The notes under the pieces are model-generated. The model saw only the letters and a list, made by a program, of their open reading frames with translations, ran no database searches and was not told the origin of the DNA. Shown here piece after piece: positions 29,395 to 38,203 of a stretch of 64,000 bases of DNA (position 1 is the stretch's first letter; each line of letters starts with the position of its first letter). Source of the stretch: Marinobacter koreensis (GTDB lineage: Bacteria > Pseudomonadota > Gammaproteobacteria > Pseudomonadales > Oleiphilaceae). Location of the stretch: contig NZ_JAKZAJ010000001.1 in assembly GCF_023156285.1 (NCBI RefSeq), positions 558,001 through 622,000 of the forward strand, in the 5' to 3' direction. The translations under genes and the position numbers were made by a program.

Positions 29395-30270
29395 TCAGAC
29401 TCCGAGGAAGGCAAACCAGAAGGTCTTGATCTGGGGGCCGAACCACAGGCACAACAGACCCGCGGCAGCCAGGTATGGCCCGAACGGAATCGGAACCTCG
29501 CGACCATGCTTGCGGAAAACCATCAGGGCAATACCAACCACGGCGCCGACGACCGACGACATCAGGATAACCGCGGGCAGCAATTGCCATCCGAGCCAGG
29601 CACCGAGCGCGGCCAGCAATTTGAAGTCTCCGTGGCCCATGCCTTCCTTTCCGGTCACCAGCTTGAACAGCCAGTACACGGACCAGAGCGACAGATAACC
29701 GGCAACCGCACCCCAGAAGGCGTTGGTAAACTCGGTCAGGCCGCCGAAATAGTTGAGGATCAGGCCCAGCCAAAGCAGGGGCAGGGTGATGTTGTCCGGC
29801 AGCAGCTGGGTGTCGAAATCGATCACTGTCAGGGCGATCAGACACCAGACGAGTACCAGGGCCCAGAGGGCGGTGGTGTTCGCCCCGAGAACCGCAACCG
29901 TAACCACGGAGAAAATGGCGGTCAGTGCCTCAATGAGCGGGTAGCGTGGGGAAATCCCGGTTTTGCACGAGGCACACTTACCACGAAGCACCAGATAGCT
30001 GACAACAGGAATGTTTTCCCAGGCCCGGATCCGATGACCACAGGAAGGGCAAGTTGAAGCCGGCTTTGACAGCGTTACCGGCGCCTCAGTCTTGCGGTCC
30101 TTTTCCGGAACCTCCAGGAACTCTTCACACTGGCATCGCCACTCCTGATGCATCATCTTCGGCAGCCTCAGAATGACGACATTCAGGAAGCTGCCTATGC
30201 AGAGTGAAACCAGTGTGATAGTCAGGTACAGCAGCCAGGGTGTGGCGAAAAATACATCCAGTAGTGCCAT
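29395..30270 (-). CDS. pilD: Prepilin peptidase/N-methyltransferase PilD
   Basis: PilD cleaves the leader of type IV prepilins and type II pseudopilins and methylates the new N-terminus, in the inner membrane. The 291-aa protein has the N-terminal domain with two CxxC pairs (CPSCGHRIRAWENIP and GKCASCK). The membrane part holds the two catalytic aspartates in VIDFDTQLLPD and GHGDFKLLAALGAWLG. About eight hydrophobic helices are visible. The start overlaps the pilC stop by one base (TGATG). Confidence 0.97.
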   Translation of the reverse strand: MALLDVFFATPWLLYLTITLVSLCIGSFLNVVILRLPKMMHQEWRCQCEEFLEVPEKDRKTEAPVTLSKPASTCPSCGHRIRAWENIPVVSYLVLRGKCASCKTGISPRYPLIEALTAIFSVVTVAVLGANTTALWALVLVWCLIALTVIDFDTQLLPDNITLPLLWLGLILNYFGGLTEFTNAFWGAVAGYLSLWSVYWLFKLVTGKEGMGHGDFKLLAALGAWLGWQLLPAVILMSSVVGAVVGIALMVFRKHGREVPIPFGPYLAAAGLLCLWFGPQIKTFWFAFLGV

Positions 30271-31490
30271 CAACCCACAACCTGTCCCATCTGGAAGATT
30301 GGCAGGTACATGGCGATGATGAGACCGCCAACCAGGACACCCAGAACCGCCATGATCATCGGTTCCATAAGGGCCGTGAGGTTATCGACCATGTCGTCGA
30401 CGACGGCCTCGTAGTGCTCCGCTACCTTTGCCAGCATTTCGTCGAGATTACCCGATTCTTCGCCGATGGCTGTTAGCTGAACGGCCATGACGGGGAAAAT
30501 GTCTTGTTGACGCATAGACGCCTGAAGTTGAGTACCGCTGGATACGTCGCTTTTGATTCGATTAATCGCTTCTCGATACACCGCATTTCCTGTCGCACCT
30601 GCGACGGAATCGAGAGCATCGACCAACGGGACCCCTGCGGCAAATGTTGTGGATAGTACTCGTCCAAATTTTGCTACAGCTGACTTATCCAAAATCTCGC
30701 CGACAACAGGCATCTTGAGGATGTATTTGTCAACCAAATCTGAAAATTTTTGGGACCGTCGGCGCATTTCCTTGAATACGAAGATTACACCAACAATGCT
30801 TAAAAGCACGACAAACCACCAGCTTTGTAGCCATTCGGAAAGACGCACGACCATCTGGGTAAATACCGGTAGATCCGCACCAAATCCTTTAAAAAGGCTC
30901 TCAAATTGTGGAACTACCTTGACCAAAAGAATGGCGGTCACGATGATTGCCACAACAATTACTGCCACAGGGTAGGTCATTGCCTTCTTGACCTTTTTCT
31001 TGAGAATTTCGGTTTTCTCAAGGTAAGTGGCAATTCGGTCCAACATTTGTTCCAGGGCACCAGCTTTTTCACCGGAGTCGACCAAATTGCAGTAGAGATC
31101 ATCAAAGTGCTTCGGGTGTTTGCGCAACGCACCTGCGAAACTTGTCCCTGAGGCAATGTCGTTGCGAATATTGGTCACGAGCTCCTGAAGCCCTTTGTTT
31201 TCGAGACCGTCAGCGACGATATCGAAACTTTGTACAAGAGGGACGCCTGCTTTCATCATTGTCGCCAACTGGCGAGTGAGCATAGCAATATCAAATGGCG
31301 TGATCTTTTTGCTACCGCCAAACAATGGCTTAGGCTTTTTCTTGACCTTGTCCGGAATAATGCCCTGTTTACGGAGCTGGGCCTTGACCAGTGCCAGATT
31401 GGCACCTGTCAGCTCTCCCTTGGTCTTGTTGCCCTTGCGGTCTTTGCCTTCCCAGATGAAGGAGTCTAACTTCTGAGCTTTTTCTGCCAT
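30270..31490 (-). CDS. pilC: Type IV pilus inner-membrane platform protein PilC
   Basis: PilC is the polytopic platform on which the PilB/PilT motors act. The 406-aa protein has two T2SF domains, each with a helical bundle and membrane helix: LTRQLATMMKAGVPLVQSF and the paralogous FGRVLSTTFAAGVPLVDAL mark the two copies. Membrane helices lie near residues 175-200, 220-240 and 375-400. Length is normal. It is one base from pilD by overlap and two bases from the pilB stop. Confidence 0.97.
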   Translation of the reverse strand: MAEKAQKLDSFIWEGKDRKGNKTKGELTGANLALVKAQLRKQGIIPDKVKKKPKPLFGGSKKITPFDIAMLTRQLATMMKAGVPLVQSFDIVADGLENKGLQELVTNIRNDIASGTSFAGALRKHPKHFDDLYCNLVDSGEKAGALEQMLDRIATYLEKTEILKKKVKKAMTYPVAVIVVAIIVTAILLVKVVPQFESLFKGFGADLPVFTQMVVRLSEWLQSWWFVVLLSIVGVIFVFKEMRRRSQKFSDLVDKYILKMPVVGEILDKSAVAKFGRVLSTTFAAGVPLVDALDSVAGATGNAVYREAINRIKSDVSSGTQLQASMRQQDIFPVMAVQLTAIGEESGNLDEMLAKVAEHYEAVVDDMVDNLTALMEPMIMAVLGVLVGGLIIAMYLPIFQMGQVVG

Positions 31491-31492
31491 GC

Positions 31493-33208
31493 TTAATCCT
31501 TCGTCACGCGATTTGCTTCCTCAAGGCTTGTCACGCCCTGAATGACTTTCAGGAGGGCGGACTGGCGCAAGTTCTGGAAGCCTTCTGCCTGAGCCTGTTT
31601 TGCAATTTGGATGGAGCTGGCCTCTTCCATAATCATGTTCGCCAGCTCATCGGTTATCTTGACCACCTCATAAATACCGACGCGACCTTTGTATCCTCCA
31701 TTGCATTTATCACAGCCCGTGGGGCGGTACAACGTGAAGCCTGTATCAATTTGTTCTTGTGTGAACCCCTCCTTCAAAAGCACGTCCTGGGGAATGTCTG
31801 CTGCTTCCTTGCAACTGTTGCACAGTCGGCGCCCGAGGCGCTGAGCAATGATCAGGCTGACCGATGTGGCGATGTTGAAGGCCGGTACCCCCATGTTCAT
31901 CATCCGGGTCAGGGTTTCGGCAGCGCTGTTTGTGTGGAGGGTAGACAGAACCAAGTGCCCGGTCTGGGCTGCCTTGATGGCAATGTTAGCCGTTTCGAGA
32001 TCCCGGATCTCACCCACCATGATGACGTCCGGATCCTGACGCAGGAACGCCCGAAGAGCTTCGGCGAACCCGAGCCCGACTTTCGTATTTACGTTGACCT
32101 GGTTGATGCCCTCCAGGTTGATCTCCGCCGGGTCTTCCGCCGTCGAGATATTGCGTTCATTGGTGTTCAGAATGTTCAATCCGGTGTAGAGGGAAACGGT
32201 CTTACCCGAGCCTGTGGGGCCGGTCACAAGAATCATGCCTTGGGGCTGTTCCAGTGCCGCCAGGTACATTTCCTTCTGATCCGGTTCGTAGCCAAGCACA
32301 TCGATACCCAGCTTTGCCTGGCTCGGATCGAGAATCCGCAGAACGATCTTTTCTCCCCAGAGCGTCGGGAGGGTGTTGACCCGGAAATCGATGGCCTTGG
32401 TCTTGGACAGCTTCATTTTAATCCGGCCGTCCTGGGGAACCCGCCGCTCGGAAATATCCAGCTGAGCCATAATTTTTACGCGGGCTGAAATCTTGGGGGC
32501 CAGTTTGATAGAGGGTCGTGAGACTTCCTTCAGAATGCCGTCAGTCCGGTAACGAACACGGTAGATCTTTTCGTACGGCTCGAAGTGAATGTCGGAGGCT
32601 CCGCCCCGAATTGCATCAAGCAGCATTTTGTTGACGTATTTCACGATAGGGGCGTCATCAACCTCGCTGGCGGTAACGGTGCCTTCATCCTCCTGTTCAC
32701 CCCCCTCTGTTTCCACGCCCTCGAGATCTGCGTCCTCCAGATCTCCCATGGAGGTGTCCTGGGATTCAAGATATCGATCAATAGCTGCCCGGAGTTTCGC
32801 TTCGTCGACGAGAATCGCATCGGTACTCAGCCCCGTGTTGAACTTGATCTCATCCAGAGCCTGGATGTTGGTCGGGTCGGAGACGGCGATAAAGAGTCGA
32901 TTTCCTCGCTTATAAAGAGGCAAGGCGTTGTGTTTCCGGATCAGCTTCTCATCGACCGCCTTCTCCGGGAGCATCTCGGGGAGGAAGGCATCGAGGTCCA
33001 GGACTGACATCCCGAATTCCATGGCCGCTGAAAATGCCAGCTTTCCGCTGTCGGCCAGGTTGTTCTGTGTGAGGTAGGTAATCAGTGGAATGCGATTCTG
33101 GGATGCCTGGATGAATGCGTCCTTGGCCGTATCTTCATCAAGGATGCCGTCGTCAACAAAGCGGCGGGCCAGGCCTGTGAGCGTCACGTTGGATTTGTTT
33201 GTCGCCAT
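31493..33208 (-). CDS. pilB: Type IV pilus extension ATPase PilB
   Basis: PilB is the hexameric ATPase that drives pilus extension. The 571-aa protein has an N-terminal MshEN/GspE-N domain, the Walker A GPTGSGKTVSLYTGLN, the Asp box and Walker B around RQDPDVIMVGEIRDLETANI, His box TGHLVLSTLHTNSA and a zinc tetracysteine site (CNSCKEAA and CDKCNGGYKG). Length is normal. It is divergent from pilA across a 384-base gap, the classic pilA/pilBCD layout of Pseudomonas-like bacteria. Confidence 0.97.
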   Translation of the reverse strand: MATNKSNVTLTGLARRFVDDGILDEDTAKDAFIQASQNRIPLITYLTQNNLADSGKLAFSAAMEFGMSVLDLDAFLPEMLPEKAVDEKLIRKHNALPLYKRGNRLFIAVSDPTNIQALDEIKFNTGLSTDAILVDEAKLRAAIDRYLESQDTSMGDLEDADLEGVETEGGEQEDEGTVTASEVDDAPIVKYVNKMLLDAIRGGASDIHFEPYEKIYRVRYRTDGILKEVSRPSIKLAPKISARVKIMAQLDISERRVPQDGRIKMKLSKTKAIDFRVNTLPTLWGEKIVLRILDPSQAKLGIDVLGYEPDQKEMYLAALEQPQGMILVTGPTGSGKTVSLYTGLNILNTNERNISTAEDPAEINLEGINQVNVNTKVGLGFAEALRAFLRQDPDVIMVGEIRDLETANIAIKAAQTGHLVLSTLHTNSAAETLTRMMNMGVPAFNIATSVSLIIAQRLGRRLCNSCKEAADIPQDVLLKEGFTQEQIDTGFTLYRPTGCDKCNGGYKGRVGIYEVVKITDELANMIMEEASSIQIAKQAQAEGFQNLRQSALLKVIQGVTSLEEANRVTKD

Positions 33209-33592
33209 AAATGAGGTCAGAAATGCGTTGTAAGTGTCTGAAACCGGAATGGGTGAATTGATCAGAGTTTAGATGGACTGGGTTGCTTTGGAAAGACGAT
33301 GACGCTTTTTGTTGATCTGATTCAATGGGCCACTTCTGCTTTCAGGCTACATGACGTGAAAATGAAGGTGACGAAAAACGTCAGAGGGTGACCCTGTTTG
33401 GCGGTATTCGCCTTGAGTGCAATCGTGTGATGGATTTCACGAAAGCCTCCAGGCTACTGAATTTGCTGGCGGAAATTTGTTCTCTCATAATTGGCACGAA
33501 GAATGCTCTACTCTCGTCAGGCTCAAAACCGGTCGGGGTGGAATCTTCGACCCGGGCCATGACGAGTTGATCAACGACAAACGAGGTCGATA
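33209..33592. other. Divergent pilB/pilA intergenic region
   Basis: This 384-base gap carries promoters for both pil operons. On the plus strand a sigma-54 promoter is plain at 33492-33507 (separate entry). Upstream of it, 33230-33480 should hold the site for the enhancer-binding regulator, in Pseudomonas PilR; no sure motif was picked out by eye. No convincing pilB promoter was seen on the minus strand. Confidence 0.6.
33492..33507 (+). promoter_or_regulatory. Sigma-54 (-24/-12) promoter of pilA
   Basis: TGGCACGAAGAATGCT matches the RpoN consensus TGGCACG-N4-TTGCW at 14 of 15 specified or spaced positions, with exact GG-N10-GC spacing. It lies 86 bases before the pilA ATG, giving a leader of about 75 bases. 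Pseudomonas pilA is known to be RpoN- and PilRS-dependent, so the same control is likely here. Confidence 0.88.
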
Positions 33593-34105
33593 ATGAAAAA
33601 CATGCAAATCAATCACGCTCAGAAAGGTTTTACGCTGATCGAACTGATGATCGTTGTGGCGATCATTGGTATCCTGGCTGCCATCGCGATCCCTCAGTAT
33701 CAGGACTATATTGCCCGCTCCCAGGTTAGCCGTGTTGTAGGCGAAGTAAGCAGTCTGAAAACCAACGTTGAAGATGCGCTGATGCGGGGCGCGACGATTG
33801 TTGAAGGTTATAGCGACGATTTGTCCACGACGCCTATTAAAATCGCATTGGGCTATGATGCTGACAAATCCAATCTGCTCGATCCTAATAGTGGTACCAA
33901 CGGTGTTACGATCTCTGCCGGTGATACTGCTGCACCGACAATTGAGGCGTTCATGGGCGGCGATTCTTCAGCTGCAGTAGCTGGTGCGGTCGTGACTCTG
34001 ACTCGGACAGCGTCAGGAAACTGGTCATGTGCTATTACTGGCAAGACTGATGGCACCGATGGTTGGAAAGACAGCTACGCTCCTGCAGGTTGTCCGGCAT
34101 CCTAA
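33593..34105 (+). CDS. pilA: Type IV major pilin PilA
   Basis: PilA is the main subunit of the type IV pilus. The 170-aa prepilin has a 12-residue basic leader ending in Gly, then the mature start [20 protein letters not shown] with Phe+1 and Glu+5, followed by the long N-terminal helix. Near the C-terminus two cysteines (WSCAITG and AGCPAS) should form the D-loop disulfide. The last residues, [11 protein letters not shown], recall the group I pilins of P. aeruginosa, whose C-terminal Ser is glycosylated. GAGG precedes the ATG by six bases. Expressed from the RpoN promoter; ended by a strong terminator. Confidence 0.96.
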   Translation: MKNMQINHAQKGFTLIELMIVVAIIGILAAIAIPQYQDYIARSQVSRVVGEVSSLKTNVEDALMRGATIVEGYSDDLSTTPIKIALGYDADKSNLLDPNSGTNGVTISAGDTAAPTIEAFMGGDSSAAVAGAVVTLTRTASGNWSCAITGKTDGTDGWKDSYAPAGCPAS

Positions 34106-34152
34106 GCTAAGCCCTTCGATATTTGAAATGGCTTAGCTAGTTAGCTAGCTGT

Positions 34153-34184
34153 AAAAAAACCTCCGCCTCGGCGGAGGTTTTTTC
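34153..34184 (+). terminator. Intrinsic terminator after pilA
   Basis: CCTCCGC and GCGGAGG form a GC-rich stem around CTCG, flanked by A-run and T-run that extend the pairing. It lies about 50 bases after the pilA stop. It should limit read-through from the strong pilA promoter into the ligase-like gene. Confidence 0.93.
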
Positions 34185-34232
34185 TATTTGTCTAAGGCAT
34201 CTATTTTGTTTTTGAACTTTTAGCGATAAAAA

Positions 34233-34244
34233 GTAAACGTTTAC
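34233..34244. promoter_or_regulatory. Perfect 12-bp palindrome before the ligase-like gene
   Basis: GTAAACGTTTAC is a perfect palindrome 31 bases before the probable start of the O-antigen-ligase-like gene, in an AT-rich stretch. The AAACGTTT core resembles LacI/GalR-type operators. No regulator gene is nearby, so an operator role is only a possibility. Confidence 0.35.
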
Positions 34245-34275
34245 TCTAAAAAACCGTTTGAAGACTAAAAAAATA

Positions 34276-35811
34276 ATGATGTCTAAGCCAAAACTAATGA
34301 ATTTTGACAGGAATTTTGATGACTTAGCCGGAAAGCTTGTGGGGCTCGGTTTTCTGGTTGTTTCGTTGCTAGTCTTTCTTTATGTACTATTCATTGATTT
34401 TATACCTTCGGTTTTTGGAGGATATGCGGATCAAAGGGTGTTGCTGTGCTTCTTGTTGGTTTTCCTCCCCGCAGCATGCCTACTTATCCTTACCTATAAA
34501 TCGGGTGTATCGTATATTCTCAGAGATCTAATGCCTCTGTATGTTCTAATGTCCGCGTTTTTTATTGGTGCATTTCTTTTTTCTGAGACGCCATTTTCAT
34601 TAATTGAGTCAGGCCTTTACGTACTGTATTTTCTTTGTTTTGTGTTGTTCGGGAGAACCATTTTAGTTGTTGGATCCATTTCTTTTTGCTTAGATGTTTT
34701 TTTCATTATTGCTTTCTTTGCGTGTTTTTTTTATGGCGCAATGACGATCACTGTATACTTTTTTGCGATTACTGATAATTTCGCGAAAATTGATGATGTT
34801 ATTCCTTGGGGTTTTGTAAATATTCGATATTGGAGTCACGTTGCGACATGGCTTTTGCCACTGTTTCCGTTGTTTCTTTCAGTGGATAAGCTGAAAGGCA
34901 ATAAATTGTGGCGGATCGGAGTTGAATCTACCGCAGCGATTTGGTGGTGGATCTTGCTCCTGTCATCTTCCAGAGGCTCTATTCTTGGTATCGTGTTTTC
35001 TTGTGTTATTGTTTGGTTGTTCATGGGAAAGGCCACCCTACCTTGGTTAAAGAGCCTTTTGAGATTTGCGTTCTGGGGAATGCTCGCCTGGCTTGTTTTA
35101 TCAGTTCTGATTCCAAGTATCGTCTTTGATGAAATCCAGGTTCGTGGAATCAAGAGTGCTAGCTCTGGGCGATGGCCATTATGGCAAGAAGCTTGGGCTA
35201 TGAGTCTGCAGAACTTTCCCTTTGGGATGGGTTCCCAAGCTTGGTTGTGGCATGACACGATCACCGATACCTATAAAGCAGCCCCAAAATTCGGTCACCC
35301 TCATAACATGTATCTGATGTGGGCCGCGGAATATGGGTGGCTCTCAATAATGGGATTGGGGGTGCTCTGTGCATTTGCTTTCCGCAATTTACTGCCCAAA
35401 TTCTCGCTGACTCGAGCGGGTTTAAATCCTGATGGCAGTGTGTTGATTGCCTTTTTAGCTTCAGTCTCGGCGGCTCTATTTCATGCTGGTGTTTCTGCTG
35501 TGTTTTTAGCGCCTGGCTCGATGTTAATCGGCCTACTGATTCTCTCGTTGTTTTGGGCTATTTCACTACCCAATGAAAACCGATCAGAAAGAAATGGTTT
35601 GGACGTTCGATTCCCAGGGTATGGGCTTTTGTTAGTTCTTGCTTTTTTAGTGTTTTCTGGGTCCTGGTTTTTAGACGTTCTAGGCTATGAAAAGGCAATG
35701 GAGAGAGACTGGATTACATATCAAAAAAACAGCTCAAATAGGCCTTTGCCGAGATTCTGGTTTCATGGCAATTTTCCTCGCCATGCTAGTCCAGCATTTC
35801 CGGAACGGTAA
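34276..35811 (+). CDS. O-antigen-ligase/Wzy_C family membrane protein, probable pilin O-glycosyltransferase
   Basis: This protein of about 511 aa is a polytopic membrane enzyme with the Wzy_C/WaaL family core: the late periplasmic-loop motif FGHPHNMYLMWAAEYGWLSI and an earlier SGRWPLWQEAWAMSLQNFPF. Members are O-antigen ligases or, when next to pilA, pilin oligosaccharyltransferases (PilO/TfpO type). Position right after pilA favours the latter. The start is uncertain: ATG 34276 is used, with ATG 34279 and 34297 possible. The gene is distinctly AT-richer than its neighbours, suggesting transfer. It is cut off from pilA by a terminator, so it likely has its own promoter. Confidence 0.82.
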   Translation: MMSKPKLMNFDRNFDDLAGKLVGLGFLVVSLLVFLYVLFIDFIPSVFGGYADQRVLLCFLLVFLPAACLLILTYKSGVSYILRDLMPLYVLMSAFFIGAFLFSETPFSLIESGLYVLYFLCFVLFGRTILVVGSISFCLDVFFIIAFFACFFYGAMTITVYFFAITDNFAKIDDVIPWGFVNIRYWSHVATWLLPLFPLFLSVDKLKGNKLWRIGVESTAAIWWWILLLSSSRGSILGIVFSCVIVWLFMGKATLPWLKSLLRFAFWGMLAWLVLSVLIPSIVFDEIQVRGIKSASSGRWPLWQEAWAMSLQNFPFGMGSQAWLWHDTITDTYKAAPKFGHPHNMYLMWAAEYGWLSIMGLGVLCAFAFRNLLPKFSLTRAGLNPDGSVLIAFLASVSAALFHAGVSAVFLAPGSMLIGLLILSLFWAISLPNENRSERNGLDVRFPGYGLLLVLAFLVFSGSWFLDVLGYEKAMERDWITYQKNSSNRPLPRFWFHGNFPRHASPAFPER

Positions 35812-35987
35812 TTTTTAGTTCCAGGCCAAAGCTAAAGTCGTCGTGCAAGGGGCGGGATTCCGGATACAAACTCAGTAACTGTATAATGGTTTAGAGGTTG
35901 CCGCCTCTCATTTTGACCCCGGTCTGGCGCCCACCCCCTGATTATGCGTTAAGCTTCCCCGAACCAGTATCAAAAAAGGGACTCGGT

Positions 35988-37349
35988 ATGAAACTTCGCT
36001 TTCTCGGTGGCACCGGAACGGTCACTGGTTCCCGCTATCTGCTGTCTGACGAAAAACACCGCCTGTTGATTGATTGCGGCATGTACCAGGGCGTGAAAAC
36101 CCTTCGGCGCAGGAACTGGGCAAAATTTCCGGTCGATCCGTCAACCATTGATGCCGTGGTTCTGACCCATGCACACATCGATCATTCCGGTTATTTGCCG
36201 GCTTTGGTCAAGAATGGATTCAAAGGCAAAATCTATTGCACCAAGGCCACCCACGAGTTGTGCAAAGTCCTTCTGCCCGATGCCGGCTTTCTGCAGGAGG
36301 AAGATGCCAAGTACGCGTTCCGGAAAAAATTCTCCAAACATGAAAAGCCGGAGCCATTGTTTACGGAGAAAGACGCATGGGAAGCTCTGAAGCATTTTGA
36401 GTCTCTCCACTATCATGAGGCCTTTCAGCCGGTTAAAGGCTTTGAAGTGAGTTTTACGCCGGCCGGCCATATTCTCGGCTCCTCCTGTGTCCATGTCACT
36501 CATCGTGAGTCGTCCCGTACGATTGTCTTCAGTGGTGATGTAGGGCGTCAGCATGACCTGATCATGCGTCCGCCGGAGCCTCTCCAGAAAGCCGATGTGC
36601 TGATTTGTGAATCCACCTACGGCGACAGGGAACATCGGGACTCGGATCCGGAAAAGGAACTGGAAGATATTGTTACCCGAACGGCTGGTCGTGGCGGTAT
36701 TGTGCTGATGCCGGCATTTGCGGTTGGTCGAGCCCAGATGCTTCTGTACGTGGTGCATAAGCTGATGGGGGAGGGGCGCATTCCCAAACTACCAGTGTTC
36801 CTGAACAGTCCGATGGCCATCAAAGCCACAGAAATTTTCTGTAAGCACCATAAAGAACATAAGCTCAATACCCTCCAGTGCGAATTGATTGACGACAAAA
36901 CCGAATTCGTCAGAACCGTCGATCAGTCCATTGAACTGGATGGGGTTCGTTATCCCTGCATCATCATTTCGGCCAGTGGCATGGCGTCCGGCGGTCGAGT
37001 GCTGCATCACCTGAAAACGCTTCTGCCCAATCCCAGGAACAGCGTCGTATTCGCCGGCTTCCAGGCGCCCGGAACGCGGGGCGACGCTCTGGTAAGCGGC
37101 GCAGACAAGGTGAAAATTCATGGTGAGTACTGGCCTGTAAAGGCAGAGATCCACAACCTGGACTCGCTCTCCGCGCACGGAGACTATCGGGAGATACTCG
37201 CCTGGCTGGAGCAGGGTAGTCTGAAGCCTGAAAAAGTGTATGTGACCCATGGCGAAATGGTCGCCAGCGACACGATGCGTAAACGTATCCACGAGACCTT
37301 CGGTTGGCAGGCTGAGGTGCCCGAGCTCTACGAAGAGGTGGACATCTAA
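35988..37349 (+). CDS. MBL-fold beta-CASP protein (YSH1-type RNA metabolism family)
   Basis: This 453-aa protein has the metallo-beta-lactamase zinc motif HAHIDHSGYLP, the later SGDVGRQ and the C-terminal SAHGD and THGE histidines. Inserted beta-CASP motifs are PAFAVGRAQ and ISASGMASGGRVLHH. This architecture is shared by RNA-processing nucleases such as CPSF73/YSH1-like proteins; bacterial members of this subgroup have little proven biology. ATG 35988 follows GGGACTCGGT. An upstream in-frame extension to 35898 is not convincing. A TATAAT at 35882-35887 could be its -10 box, with a poor -35. Confidence 0.92.
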   Translation: MKLRFLGGTGTVTGSRYLLSDEKHRLLIDCGMYQGVKTLRRRNWAKFPVDPSTIDAVVLTHAHIDHSGYLPALVKNGFKGKIYCTKATHELCKVLLPDAGFLQEEDAKYAFRKKFSKHEKPEPLFTEKDAWEALKHFESLHYHEAFQPVKGFEVSFTPAGHILGSSCVHVTHRESSRTIVFSGDVGRQHDLIMRPPEPLQKADVLICESTYGDREHRDSDPEKELEDIVTRTAGRGGIVLMPAFAVGRAQMLLYVVHKLMGEGRIPKLPVFLNSPMAIKATEIFCKHHKEHKLNTLQCELIDDKTEFVRTVDQSIELDGVRYPCIIISASGMASGGRVLHHLKTLLPNPRNSVVFAGFQAPGTRGDALVSGADKVKIHGEYWPVKAEIHNLDSLSAHGDYREILAWLEQGSLKPEKVYVTHGEMVASDTMRKRIHETFGWQAEVPELYEEVDI

Positions 37350-37435
37350 GCGGTAATTTTCTTCTCAGATCACTGCGGGACCTGTGGTGAATTTTGATAC
37401 CATAGATTCAAACTCAGAAGCAGGAAGCACCACCG

Positions 37436-38203
37436 ATGCATTACAGCTCCATCCTCCCGGATGTTATCAAGGTGGCGGATGCCGCCAGTGAAAAAGTCCT
37501 TCACATCTATGAGTCTGACTTCAAGGTCCAGTACAAGGACGATAAATCCCCGATTACGGCAGCCGATGTCGCCAGTCATGAAGAGATTGTGCGGGGCTTG
37601 CGTAACATCAGTCGGGATATTCCGATACTGTCCGAAGAAGGGAAGAGCATTCCCTGGGAAGAGCGTAGACATTGGCATCGGTTCTGGCTCATTGATCCAA
37701 TTGATGGCACCAAGGATTTCACCCAACGTACGGGCGAATTCACCGTCAATATTGCCCTGATCGAAAATGGCGAGCCCGTTATGGGCGTTGTCACTGCTCC
37801 GGCGCTTAAGGAGGCGTATTGGGGGCTCGTGGGCGAGGGCGCCTACAAACGGGACCGCACTGGGAAGGTTCATCGCATCCGGGTCGCCGAGCCAAAGGAT
37901 GCGAAGCGGGTGGTCGCCAGTAAGAACCACCTGAACGAGGAGACGCGGCAGTTCATAGACACTCTGGGCGAACATGAGTTGGTTCAGGCGGGCAGCTCAC
38001 TCAAATTCTGTCGGATCGCCGAGGGGCACGCCGACATATACCCGCGCCTAGGTCCGACCTGTGAGTGGGATACGGCGGCTGCCCATGCGGTCCTTTTGGC
38101 CGCGGGTGGGCGCATAGAGACCCTGGAAGGTGAGCCGCTGAAGTACGGCAAGGAAAATGTCCTGAATCCGTTCTTTGTCGCAGCTGGCGGTTGGTACTTC
38201 TGA
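37436..38203 (+). CDS. cysQ: 3'(2'),5'-bisphosphate nucleotidase CysQ
   Basis: CysQ removes the 3'-phosphate from PAP, the by-product of PAPS use, and so relieves inhibition of sulfotransferases and PAPS reductase. The 255-aa protein has the inositol-monophosphatase-like metal motifs: an ILSEEGKSIP acidic site, WLIDPIDGTKDFTQRTGEF (the DPIDGT signature) and GPTCEWDTAAAHAVL for the third aspartate. Length is normal. It lies just before the polysaccharide locus, which holds two sulfotransferases and an APS kinase that would produce and use PAPS, so a metabolic link is likely. Confidence 0.95.
   Translation: MHYSSILPDVIKVADAASEKVLHIYESDFKVQYKDDKSPITAADVASHEEIVRGLRNISRDIPILSEEGKSIPWEERRHWHRFWLIDPIDGTKDFTQRTGEFTVNIALIENGEPVMGVVTAPALKEAYWGLVGEGAYKRDRTGKVHRIRVAEPKDAKRVVASKNHLNEETRQFIDTLGEHELVQAGSSLKFCRIAEGHADIYPRLGPTCEWDTAAAHAVLLAAGGRIETLEGEPLKYGKENVLNPFFVAAGGWYF

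Noticed and set aside
31607-32488. 293-codon plus-strand frame inside pilB
   Set aside because: It is antisense to conserved PilB motifs and has no features of its own.
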